NCBI GenBank assembly: GCA_002774185.1 | Contig: PEZG01000019.1 | Coordinates: forward strand, 1-16,094 | Direction of reading: 5' to 3' | DNA from: Candidatus Roizmanbacteria bacterium CG09_land_8_20_14_0_10_41_9 | GTDB lineage: Bacteria > Patescibacteriota > Microgenomatia > UBA1406 > GWC2-37-13 | DNA: 16,094 bases | Shown: positions 5,718-12,965 of the stretch, piece after piece | Position numbering within the stretch: position 1 is the stretch's first letter | Layout: each line of letters starts with the position of its first letter | Position numbers and translations under genes: made by a program | The notes under the pieces: model-generated | Seen by the model: the letters and a program-made list of their open reading frames with translations, nothing else | Database searches by the model: none | Told to the model about the DNA's origin: nothing

Positions 5718-8679
5718 TTTTTCGACCCACCGGATTGAAGTTTGTCCAACCGTACCTGACGCGCGCGCACAAGTCAGAAAAAAGAAAATCGAACTCATGG
5801 GTTTTGGCAGAAAAATCGAAAGTGTCTTTTTGGCCGATGTCTATACGATCGATAAAACATTTGTGCCAGGCGAACTCAAAAAAATTACCAATGCTCTTAT
5901 CAATCCCATCACCCAGCGGGCGCATATCGATACATTCTATAGACCGTCCTATTTCGGATGGGCAATCGAGATCGGCTATCTTCCCGGCGTCACCGACAAC
6001 ATTGCGACAACTACTAAAGAGATCATCGAAGATTTGCTAAAAAATCCTTTTAGGCAAACCGAAGGAATCTACACATCCCAGCTAATTTTCCTTTCGGGAA
6101 AACTAACAGCCTCCGACATCCACTGCATTGCCTCCGGACTGATTAACCCACTCATCCAGAGAATTATTATAAAAAGCGCTGCCCAATATGTAAAAGAGGA
6201 AGGCATGGGAAAAACCGTCCCCAAAGTAAAAATGGACCATGCGCCAAGAGTTGATACGGTAAATCTGGACGTGTTAGATGATGAGTTAACCGTGATTGGT
6301 AAATCTGGCATTGCAGACCGTGACGGATCACGGCGCGGCCCTTTGGCCCTTGACTTAACCTACATGAAAGCGATTCAAACGTATTTCAAAAAAGCAAAAA
6401 GAAATCCCACAGATATTGAACTCGAGTCAATCGCTCAAACCTGGTCTGAACACTGCAAACATACGATTTTCAGCGACCCGCTGGATGAGGTAAAAAACGG
6501 GCTTTTCAAAACATACATTAGAGCGGCAACAGAAAAAATCAGAAAACAGAAGGGTAAACAAGATATGTGCCTTTCCGTCTTCACTGACAATTCCGGTGCA
6601 ATCGAATTTGACGAGAAATATGCCATTACCCACAAAGCCGAAACTCACAATAGCCCCTCCGCACTTGACCCTTATGGAGGCGCGATCACAGGAATTGTCG
6701 GCGTGAATCGTGACACGATTGGATTTGGCAAAGGAGCAAAACCGATCATCAACATATATGGATTCTGTTTTGCCGACCCCACCGCGAAAACTGTTTTGTA
6801 TAAAGATCGCGAATTGAAACAGAAGATGCTCTCCCCCGACCGGATTATGACGGGCGTTATTGAAGGCGTGAATAACGGAGGCAACTGTTCGGGAATCCCA
6901 ACTCCCCAAGGTTTTGTGGTTTTTGACAACCGCTACATCGGTAAACCGCTTGTCTTTGTCGGTACAGTCGGTTTAATACCAAAAAAAATACATGGCCGTT
7001 TGGCTTTTTCTAAAAAAGCAGAACCAGACAACTACATCGTAATGGTGGGGGGTCGAGTCGGTCAGGATGGGATTCACGGGGCGACGTTTTCTTCGGAAGC
7101 ACTGGATTCTGGAAGCCCAGCAACCGCCGTCCAAATCGGCGACCCCATCACCCAAAAAAAATTAAGTGACGCCATTGTGAAGGAAGCGCGCGACCGCAAA
7201 CTGTACACAAGTATCACGGATAATGGTGCCGGTGGTCTTTCGTGCTCGGTTGCTGAAATGGCTAAGGAGGCGGGCGGCTGCAAAGTCCAACTTGAGAAAG
7301 TTCCGTTGAAATATCCCGGACTTGACCCGTGGAAAATCTGGATTTCCGAATCCCAAGAACGCATGACCCTCGCGGTACCTAAAAATAAGTGGAAAGAGTT
7401 CAATGGACTTATGAAAAAACGGAGCGTTGAGGCGACTATAATCGGTACCTTTACCAAGTCGGGATTTTGCCAAGTTACTTACAACAATAAAACCATCATG
7501 AACATCGACATGGAATTTCTCCACGATGGTTTACCTCCCCGACCCATGACAACGATTTATAAAACATCCCTTCATGTCGAACCGAAAATCAAAAAAATCA
7601 AAAATCTCACTCTCACGCTGACTACCATGCTCTCACGGTTGAATATTGCCTCCTTTGAGTTCATTTCCATGCAGTACGATCATGAAGTGCAGGGGACCTC
7701 CGTCATCAAACCGCTGCAGGGAAAAGGTAGGGTGAATGGAGACGCTAGCGTAGTAAAGCCGGTCCTATCATCCAAAAAAGGCGTTATCATTTCCCAGGGA
7801 ATTTTACCGCACTACAGCGATATTGATACCTATCATATGGCGGGCTGCTCCATAGATACTGCTATTCGCAGCGCAGTTACATCGGGCGCAGATCCAAACC
7901 GTCTGGCACTTCTTGATAATTTCTGTTGGTGTAGTTCAACGGAACCGCAGCGTCTGGGGCAGCTGAAGCGAGCAGCACAGGCTTGTTTTGACTGCGCCGT
8001 TGCTTTCAAAACGCCATTTATATCGGGAAAAGACAGTATGTTTAATGACTTCAAAGGGTATGATAAAAAAGGTAAACCAATAAAAATTTCCATTCCTCCC
8101 ACCCTCCTTATTTCCTCAATCGGCGTTGTTGATGACGTGACCAAAACAGTTTCCATCGATCTTAAATCACCCGGTGATTTGATATATATCCTTGGCGAAA
8201 CACACGAAGAGCTGGGTGGATCAGAATACTTCAATATGATGGGGTATATTGGAAACGTCGCCCCTTCTGTTAACGCCCGCAAAAATTTAAAGTTATATAA
8301 AGCTTTTTCCCAATGCGCGAAAAAGAACCTGATCGCATCCGCAATCAGTGTAAACCGTGGAGGGATTGGAGTAGCCTTGGCAAAATCCGCCATTGCAGGC
8401 ATGCTGGGAATCGACGTCTCTTTGAAATCCGTACCCGGCGCCGTATTCCGCGTCGACTTTGCGCTATTTTCTGAATCCCAGGGACGGATTGTAGCGACCG
8501 TCAACCCAAAAAATAAAAAAACATTTGAAAAAAATATGAAAGGGGTTCCGCATGCGGTTATTGGGAAAGTAACCAGCAACAACTTTATACTAATGAAGGA
8601 TTTAAGCAATGAAACTATTATCAAACTCTATTTGGATAAAGCATCAGAAGCTTATAAGTCAAGATTTAAAAACTATTAG
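5704..8679 (+). CDS. purL: FGAM synthase, PurS-like domains fused to PurL, no glutaminase domain
   Basis: Converts FGAR to FGAM with ATP and ammonia delivered by PurQ. The 991 residues exceed the small PurL (~740) and fall short of the full-length type (~1300, with a C-terminal glutaminase). The first ~165 residues hold two similar PurS-like segments ending LINPITQR and LINPLIQR, so no separate purS is needed. The synthetase core has SEHCKH (248-253, catalytic His in the family), THKAETHNSP (309-318), GGRVGQDGIHGATFSS and ESQERM. The second half has LDNFCW, SGKDSMFND, GETHEELGGSEYF and FSESQGR. VNRGGIG stands where HDVSxGG is usual. ATG 5704 is preferred; an upstream TTG at 5677 would add nine residues deeper inside purA. 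purQ follows after one base. Confidence 0.93.
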   Translation: MKPIDFSTHRIEVCPTVPDARAQVRKKKIELMGFGRKIESVFLADVYTIDKTFVPGELKKITNALINPITQRAHIDTFYRPSYFGWAIEIGYLPGVTDNIATTTKEIIEDLLKNPFRQTEGIYTSQLIFLSGKLTASDIHCIASGLINPLIQRIIIKSAAQYVKEEGMGKTVPKVKMDHAPRVDTVNLDVLDDELTVIGKSGIADRDGSRRGPLALDLTYMKAIQTYFKKAKRNPTDIELESIAQTWSEHCKHTIFSDPLDEVKNGLFKTYIRAATEKIRKQKGKQDMCLSVFTDNSGAIEFDEKYAITHKAETHNSPSALDPYGGAITGIVGVNRDTIGFGKGAKPIINIYGFCFADPTAKTVLYKDRELKQKMLSPDRIMTGVIEGVNNGGNCSGIPTPQGFVVFDNRYIGKPLVFVGTVGLIPKKIHGRLAFSKKAEPDNYIVMVGGRVGQDGIHGATFSSEALDSGSPATAVQIGDPITQKKLSDAIVKEARDRKLYTSITDNGAGGLSCSVAEMAKEAGGCKVQLEKVPLKYPGLDPWKIWISESQERMTLAVPKNKWKEFNGLMKKRSVEATIIGTFTKSGFCQVTYNNKTIMNIDMEFLHDGLPPRPMTTIYKTSLHVEPKIKKIKNLTLTLTTMLSRLNIASFEFISMQYDHEVQGTSVIKPLQGKGRVNGDASVVKPVLSSKKGVIISQGILPHYSDIDTYHMAGCSIDTAIRSAVTSGADPNRLALLDNFCWCSSTEPQRLGQLKRAAQACFDCAVAFKTPFISGKDSMFNDFKGYDKKGKPIKISIPPTLLISSIGVVDDVTKTVSIDLKSPGDLIYILGETHEELGGSEYFNMMGYIGNVAPSVNARKNLKLYKAFSQCAKKNLIASAISVNRGGIGVALAKSAIAGMLGIDVSLKSVPGAVFRVDFALFSESQGRIVATVNPKNKKTFEKNMKGVPHAVIGKVTSNNFILMKDLSNETIIKLYLDKASEAYKSRFKNY

Positions 8680-8680
8680 T

Positions 8681-9481
8681 ATGGCTAAACCGAATGTCAT
8701 CGTCCTTTCAGGATATGGATTAAACTGCGAAGAGGAAACGAAGTTTGCTTTTGAGCTGTCTGGTTCGAAAGCAGAGATTATCCACATTAATGATTTGATC
8801 CAAAAACCGTCCATTTTTGATAAATATCAGATTATGGCCGTTCCCGGCGGATTTGCTTATGGCGATGATACCGGCTCCGGCAACGCTTATGCCAATAAAT
8901 TGAAAAATCATCTTTGGGAAAAGATTGAAAATTTTGTCCGCAAGGACCGGTTGGTCATCGGTATTTGCAACGGGTTTCAAATCCTCGTTAACCTCGGACT
9001 GTTACCGGCATTCGACAAAAATTATGGTAATCGGCAAGTTGCGCTTTTACACAACAACTCCGCCCGTTATACGGTCCGCTGGGTGGATTTGAAAATCGAA
9101 AATAATACCCCTTGGTTTGCCCATATCAAAACTATCTCACTGCCGATTGCCCACGGAGAAGGAAGATTCTTTGCGACCTCCGAAATACTGTCGAAACTGA
9201 AAAAAAAGAAACTGGTCGCTGCCCGCTATGTGAAGAGAGAAATCTGCACATATCAGTCACTACCTGCGAATCCCAACGGCGCACTTGATGGCATTGCTGC
9301 AATAACCGATGAATCGGGTAGGATTTTGGGCATGATGCCTCACCCGGAGCGCGCAATCTTCTTTACTCACCTTCCCCACTGGCCGCTTCTTAAAGAACAA
9401 TATTTAAGGAACAAAAAATCATTGCCGAAATTCGGACCCGGATTGCAAATTTTTAAAAATGCAGTTAGTTATTTCCTATAA
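8681..9481 (+). CDS. purQ: FGAM synthase glutaminase subunit PurQ
   Basis: Class I glutamine amidotransferase that releases ammonia for PurL. The 266 residues are a little longer than the common ~225-aa PurQ. The oxyanion region is VPGGFAYGDD, the nucleophile is C96 in GICNGFQIL, and the partner residues are H221 and E223 in MPHPER; IAHGEGRFFA is also typical. The start ATG 8681 follows the purL stop by one base. An upstream in-frame ATG at 8609 would add 24 residues inside purL with no family support, since homologues begin just before the first beta strand (here NVIVLSGYG). The stop TAA shares its last base with the ATG of the next gene, so translational coupling is likely. Confidence 0.94.
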   Translation: MAKPNVIVLSGYGLNCEEETKFAFELSGSKAEIIHINDLIQKPSIFDKYQIMAVPGGFAYGDDTGSGNAYANKLKNHLWEKIENFVRKDRLVIGICNGFQILVNLGLLPAFDKNYGNRQVALLHNNSARYTVRWVDLKIENNTPWFAHIKTISLPIAHGEGRFFATSEILSKLKKKKLVAARYVKREICTYQSLPANPNGALDGIAAITDESGRILGMMPHPERAIFFTHLPHWPLLKEQYLRNKKSLPKFGPGLQIFKNAVSYFL

Positions 9482-10359
9482 TGAATCCTTATCTGGTGGC
9501 GCTTGATTTTGATGGCACTGCAGCCAAGACTTTTACTGACAGCCCCCATCATATAACCGTAAGTACGGCTTATCTTTCGGCAATAGAACAACTCTTTGGG
9601 CGTCAGGGATTAGAAATATATATTGAGGAAGGAGAACACAGAAACAGAGCCCCAACGGAAATTATTCGGTCGTTACTCGAACAGGGATGTGGGAATCAAT
9701 CGCCTTTCTCTTCAAAGGAACTAACAGAACAGTTAATGCAATTAAAACTAGCCTCGCTATTGGGTGAAATAGGTCCGCAGTGGCCACAACCCTGCGAAGG
9801 TTTTTTAAATTTCTGGCACGTTCTCGAAAATTTAAGATTATATTATGGAGTAAGTGTCAGAACCGCAATCATCTCGTCAGGACATGAAACATTTATAAAG
9901 AAAACTTTTGATGCATGGGGTATTCCTTTACCACATTATCTTGTTACGGAAGACGATATCAGGCCCAGGAAAAATCCTCGAGAACTGGAAAGACGTTTTA
10001 AGCCAGGATGTCTTCCCTTGGCCATTACCCATAGAAGATGGTTGAGGGATACCCAAGGAAGCGGATATTCCACGGCTGATGCCGCATCTTCGAAATCTTA
10101 CATGATTTATTTTGGAGACGATATCGAAAAGGATGGAGGGATGGCATATCGAGCAAGATTGCCTTTTGGATTATTTAAAGAAGGCGCGCCATACGAACCA
10201 TTACCGAATGGATTGACTTTTGGAGATTGGAATGTGGTCGCCACATGGTTAAGAAATAACCATCACGCGATGCTTGAAGGCAGATCTTTTTCTGAAATAT
10301 TTAATCAAAGATGTGCCACAATAGAAGGAAACAGAAGTCGTGGAGAACGGATGAGGTAA
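9481..10359 (+). CDS. HAD-superfamily hydrolase, substrate unknown
   Basis: A 292-residue protein with haloacid-dehalogenase phosphatase motifs. Motif I is LDFDGTAA with nucleophile D9 and acid D11; motif II is AIISSGHE (S132/S133); a basic region RPRKNPRELERR may supply the motif III lysine or arginine; motif IV is YFGDDIEKDGG (D213, D214). An insert of about 110 residues between motifs I and II is the expected place for a cap domain. The start overlaps the purQ stop by one base, so it belongs to the purine transcription unit. A role in nucleotide dephosphorylation or metabolite repair would fit the context but is inference. Composition is arginine-rich (23 Arg, 10 Lys), like PurF and unlike most flanking genes. 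I do not recognise a named family. Confidence 0.75.
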   Translation: MNPYLVALDFDGTAAKTFTDSPHHITVSTAYLSAIEQLFGRQGLEIYIEEGEHRNRAPTEIIRSLLEQGCGNQSPFSSKELTEQLMQLKLASLLGEIGPQWPQPCEGFLNFWHVLENLRLYYGVSVRTAIISSGHETFIKKTFDAWGIPLPHYLVTEDDIRPRKNPRELERRFKPGCLPLAITHRRWLRDTQGSGYSTADAASSKSYMIYFGDDIEKDGGMAYRARLPFGLFKEGAPYEPLPNGLTFGDWNVVATWLRNNHHAMLEGRSFSEIFNQRCATIEGNRSRGERMR

Positions 10360-10373
10360 ATGAATAGCCAATT

Positions 10374-10901
10374 ATGAAAAAAAATAACTGGTATGTGATA
10401 ACCGGCGCTCCCTCAGCGGGAAAGACTACACTACTGAAGGAGCTTGAGAAAAAAGGCTATACGGTTATTTATGAAGCTGCCCGTATTATTATTGATCGGG
10501 AAATGAAAAAAGGTAAAAAACTATCTGAGATTAGGAAAAACGAATTGGAATTTTAAAAAGAGGTTCTCCGATTTAAAATCGATTTGGAAAAAAAACTTTC
10601 CCCGAAAAAAACCATTTTTTGGGAACGGGCAATTCCCGACAGTATTGCCTATTATGAAATGTGCGGATTAACCAATGATCCCCTGTTAAATAGAGTTCTG
10701 AAACGGTGTTCCTATAGAAAAGTTTTTTTGTTAGAAATGGGAGGCTTTGTCCAAGACTACGCCCGAACCGAAGATCCGAAAAAAGCATTGCGGATCGAAA
10801 AACTTCTGGAAAAAAGCTACCGGCGGGTGTCTTGCCATTTGGTCAAAATTCCGTTTTGGTCTGTCAAGAAAAGATTGGATTTTATCGTTAATCATCTATA
10901 A
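10374..10901 (+). pseudogene. P-loop NTPase (AAA_28/NadR-kinase-like) interrupted by an in-frame TAA
   Basis: One frame runs from ATG 10374 to TAA 10899-10901 (175 sense positions) with a single internal TAA at 10554-10556. The first part has the Walker A loop GAPSAGKTT (residues 11-19) and YEAARIIIDREM; the second continues with KEVLRFKIDLEKK, ERAIPDSIAYYEMCG and FVQDYARTED, as expected for small AAA_28-type ATPases/kinases. Around the stop the reading is NELEF-stop-KEVL; homologues commonly have Gln after the Phe in my recollection, so a single CAA-to-TAA change explains it. No frameshift is present. Other genes here stop at TAA, so recoding is unlikely. Whether this is a real nonsense mutation, a population variant or a sequence error cannot be decided here. 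It lies 14 bases after the HAD gene and 11 before purB. Confidence 0.75.
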
Positions 10902-10902
10902 T
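10897..10902 (+). promoter_or_regulatory. -10-like TATAAT just before purB
   Basis: A perfect TATAAT overlaps the stop codon of the preceding NTPase gene and ends ten bases before the purB ATG at 10913. There is no Shine-Dalgarno sequence. It could give purB and the genes after it a near-leaderless transcript independent of the broken gene upstream. Confidence 0.4.
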
Positions 10903-10912
10903 AGATAAAAAT

Positions 10913-12310
10913 ATGTCGCGATTCGATTTCTCCTCTTATCTTTCCCCGTTCACCTGGAGGTATGGGTCAGAAGAAATGCGCACTATCTTTTCAGAGAAGT
11001 TTAAATTTGAATCATGGAGAAAAATTTGGGTCGCATTAGCCCAGACCCAATACGAAGCGGGCCTCTTGAGTAAAAAAGAACTAAATGATCTGAAGAAAAA
11101 TCAAAACCATATTGATATCGAACGGATTTTGGAAATAGAAAAAGAAACAAAACATGATGTTGTTGCGGCAATCAAAGAATTTGCAGAAAAATCAAAAATC
11201 GGCGGGGGGAAAATCCATCTGGGAGCAACCAGCATGGATATCGTCGACAACGCAGACGCAATCCGGATCCATCTCGCACTTAAAATAATCCTACTTAAAA
11301 CCAAGCATATCCTTGAGCTTTTTTCCGAACAAATAAAAAAATATGCGCGCCTCACCTGCATCGGCTATACCCACCTTCAGCCCGCAGAACCGACAACCGT
11401 CGGATACCGGTTGGCTTTTTATGCTCAAGATATTCTTACATCCTTCGAGTTTTTGTCTTTTGCAGAGAAAAATTTCAAAGCAAAGGGCATGAAAGGAGCG
11501 GTTGGAACCGCCGCAAGTTATCATTCCTTACTGGAAGGAAAGGGTATGGATCCATCTGACTTTGAAAAAAAAGTGATGAAGAAAATCGGAATGGATGCGG
11601 TGTTGATTTCAACGCAAGTGTATCCGAGACAGTTTGATTTCATCGTCCTCTCTAGCCTTTCTTCCCTATCTCTCTCCTTTCATAAATTTGCGGCCGATCT
11701 TCGACTCCTTCAATCCCCAACAATTGGAGAATGGAGTGAACCGTTCGGGAAAAAACAGGTCGGATCCTCTGCGATGCCGTTCAAAAAAAATCCCATTAAC
11801 TCGGAAAAAATCTGTTCGCTTGCCCGCTATGTTTCCACCCTTCCAAAAATCACCTGGGAGAATGCTGCCCATTCATACCTCGAACGGACCTTGGACGATT
11901 CGGCAAACAAAAGGATCATTATTGCAGAAAGCTTCTTAGCAATGGATGAGATTCTTAATACTGCTGAAAAAATCATAAAAGGACTGGTTATAAACACGGA
12001 AAAGATCGAGTTTAACCTTAAACAGTATTCTCCCTTTGCCGCAACCGAGGGAATCCTTATCGCGCTGGTCAAAAAAGGAGCGGATCGGCAGAAAATGCAT
12101 GAGCTCCTGCGAGAAATCTCCCTTGCCGCATGGTCTGGAATTCAAAAAGGAAAAACAAATCCAATGATCCTGATGATTAAAAATCATAAAGAAGTAGTAA
12201 AATATCTCAAAGAAAAAGATTTGGAAGAACTGATCAATATAGAAAACCATGTTGGGGATGCTCCCGAACGCGCCTTGCAGCTCATAAAAAAAATTAAAAG
12301 TTTAAAATAG
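10913..12310 (+). CDS. purB: Adenylosuccinate lyase
   Basis: Fumarate-releasing lyase acting twice: SAICAR to AICAR in the IMP pathway and adenylosuccinate to AMP after PurA. The 465 residues fit the family. Fumarase/aspartase-superfamily motifs are clear: KHDVVAAIKEF with H81, TSMDIVDN (106-113), the general-acid region GYTHLQPAEPTT with H154, and the mobile signature loop GSSAMPFKKNPINSEKI with catalytic Ser at 285/286. HSYLERTLDDSAN is also typical. The start is the ATG directly after the TATAAT box; no upstream in-frame alternative has better support. purE begins three bases after its TAG. Confidence 0.96.
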   Translation: MSRFDFSSYLSPFTWRYGSEEMRTIFSEKFKFESWRKIWVALAQTQYEAGLLSKKELNDLKKNQNHIDIERILEIEKETKHDVVAAIKEFAEKSKIGGGKIHLGATSMDIVDNADAIRIHLALKIILLKTKHILELFSEQIKKYARLTCIGYTHLQPAEPTTVGYRLAFYAQDILTSFEFLSFAEKNFKAKGMKGAVGTAASYHSLLEGKGMDPSDFEKKVMKKIGMDAVLISTQVYPRQFDFIVLSSLSSLSLSFHKFAADLRLLQSPTIGEWSEPFGKKQVGSSAMPFKKNPINSEKICSLARYVSTLPKITWENAAHSYLERTLDDSANKRIIIAESFLAMDEILNTAEKIIKGLVINTEKIEFNLKQYSPFAATEGILIALVKKGADRQKMHELLREISLAAWSGIQKGKTNPMILMIKNHKEVVKYLKEKDLEELINIENHVGDAPERALQLIKKIKSLK

Positions 12311-12313
12311 GAT

Positions 12314-12835
12314 ATGAAAAAATCGATATCGATCGTTATGGGGAGCGATTCTGATTTACCGGTTGTCAAGGATGCCACAAAAATCTTGAGCGAGTTTGGC
12401 GTCCCCTATGAGATCGATATTTTATCCGCGCACCGCGCACCGGATGCAACACTCGCATTTGCAAAAAACGCATCGAAAAAAGGGGTCAGGGTCATTATCG
12501 CGGCAGCAGGCGGTGCAGCCCACCTGGCAGGAGTGATTGCGTCCCATTTCCCTCTTCCGGTGATCGGAATCCCGATAAAAAGCTCTACTTTGTCTGGGAT
12601 TGACTCGCTGTATTCCATCGTCCAGATGCCACCTGGAATCCCCGTTGCAACGGTTGGGATTAATGGAGCACAAAATGCCTCACTTCTTGCAATTCAGATT
12701 TTAGCAACCAGCGATAAGAAATTGGAGAAAAAATTGGTAGATTACAAAAAAGGCCTCGCAAAAAAAGTTTTAGAAAAATCAGAGAAATTAAAAAAACTGG
12801 GAGTTGAACGATATTTGCTGGAAATAAAAAAATAG
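12314..12835 (+). CDS. purE: N5-carboxyaminoimidazole ribonucleotide mutase, class I PurE
   Basis: Moves the carboxyl group of N5-CAIR to C4 to make CAIR. The 173 residues are slightly longer than usual, the extra being a lysine-rich tail after IQILATSD. Class I features are visible: GSDSDLP (10-16), SAHRAP (38-43) with H40, AAGGAAHLAG (64-73) with H70, and SLYSIVQMP (98-106). The class II motifs of vertebrate-type AIR carboxylases are absent. A class I enzyme normally requires PurK to make N5-CAIR, and no purK is present in the window, so it should lie elsewhere in the genome. It follows purB by three bases; an AGGA one base before the ATG is too close to be a good ribosome-binding site. Confidence 0.94.
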   Translation: MKKSISIVMGSDSDLPVVKDATKILSEFGVPYEIDILSAHRAPDATLAFAKNASKKGVRVIIAAAGGAAHLAGVIASHFPLPVIGIPIKSSTLSGIDSLYSIVQMPPGIPVATVGINGAQNASLLAIQILATSDKKLEKKLVDYKKGLAKKVLEKSEKLKKLGVERYLLEIKK

Positions 12836-12848
12836 CATTTATTATTTG

Positions 12849-12954
12849 TTAACGTTTGAAGATGCCTGTTTTGAACGACTTGAGAGGTGCGCATCCCGAT
12901 GCAATCGGGAGAGCACGCTCATGGAGATGAAAAACACGGCATCGAAAACGTTAG
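12849..12954 (+). repeat. Long imperfect palindrome / possible structured RNA before purC
   Basis: The purE-purC gap, the largest in the gene run, folds on itself almost from end to end. TAACGTTT (12850-12857) pairs with AAACGTTA (12946-12953). GATGCC (12861-12866) pairs with GGCATC (12938-12943). TGTTTT (12867-12872) pairs with AAAACA (12931-12936). GAG and GTGC (12884-12890) pair with GCAC and CTC (12913-12920), and TCCCGAT (12894-12900) with ATCGGGA (12904-12910) around a GCA loop. That is about 34 base pairs in roughly 105 bases. No T-run follows the hairpin, so it is not an ordinary terminator. It could be a mobile palindromic (MITE/REP-like) repeat or a folded leader of purC. Confidence 0.6.
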
Positions 12955-12957
12955 AAT
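12952..12957 (+). promoter_or_regulatory. -10-like TAGAAT before purC
   Basis: TAGAAT ends eight bases before the preferred purC ATG at 12966, the same placement as TATAAT before purH. It overlaps the right edge of the palindromic element, so folding and promoter use could influence each other. No Shine-Dalgarno motif is present. Confidence 0.3.
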
Positions 12958-12965
12958 TTCTAAAT

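Noticed and set aside
7833..8624. 263-codon minus-strand frame opposite purL
   Set aside because: It is a long antisense shadow of a strongly conserved PurL region, without a recognisable domain or its own gene context.
10554..10556. TAA recoded as glutamine
   Set aside because: purF, purQ, the HAD gene and purM end at TAA, and no other in-frame TAA occurs in the conserved genes, so a changed code is unlikely.
12894..12910. Rho-independent terminator at TCCCGAT-GCA-ATCGGGA
   Set aside because: No run of T follows the stem on either side, and purC-purM continue in the same direction.
12846..12965. N-terminal extension of PurC from TTG 12846, or a separate small protein there
   Set aside because: The 40 residues are encoded by a palindromic element, do not resemble PurC, and ATG 12966 has a normal distance to GKVRD.
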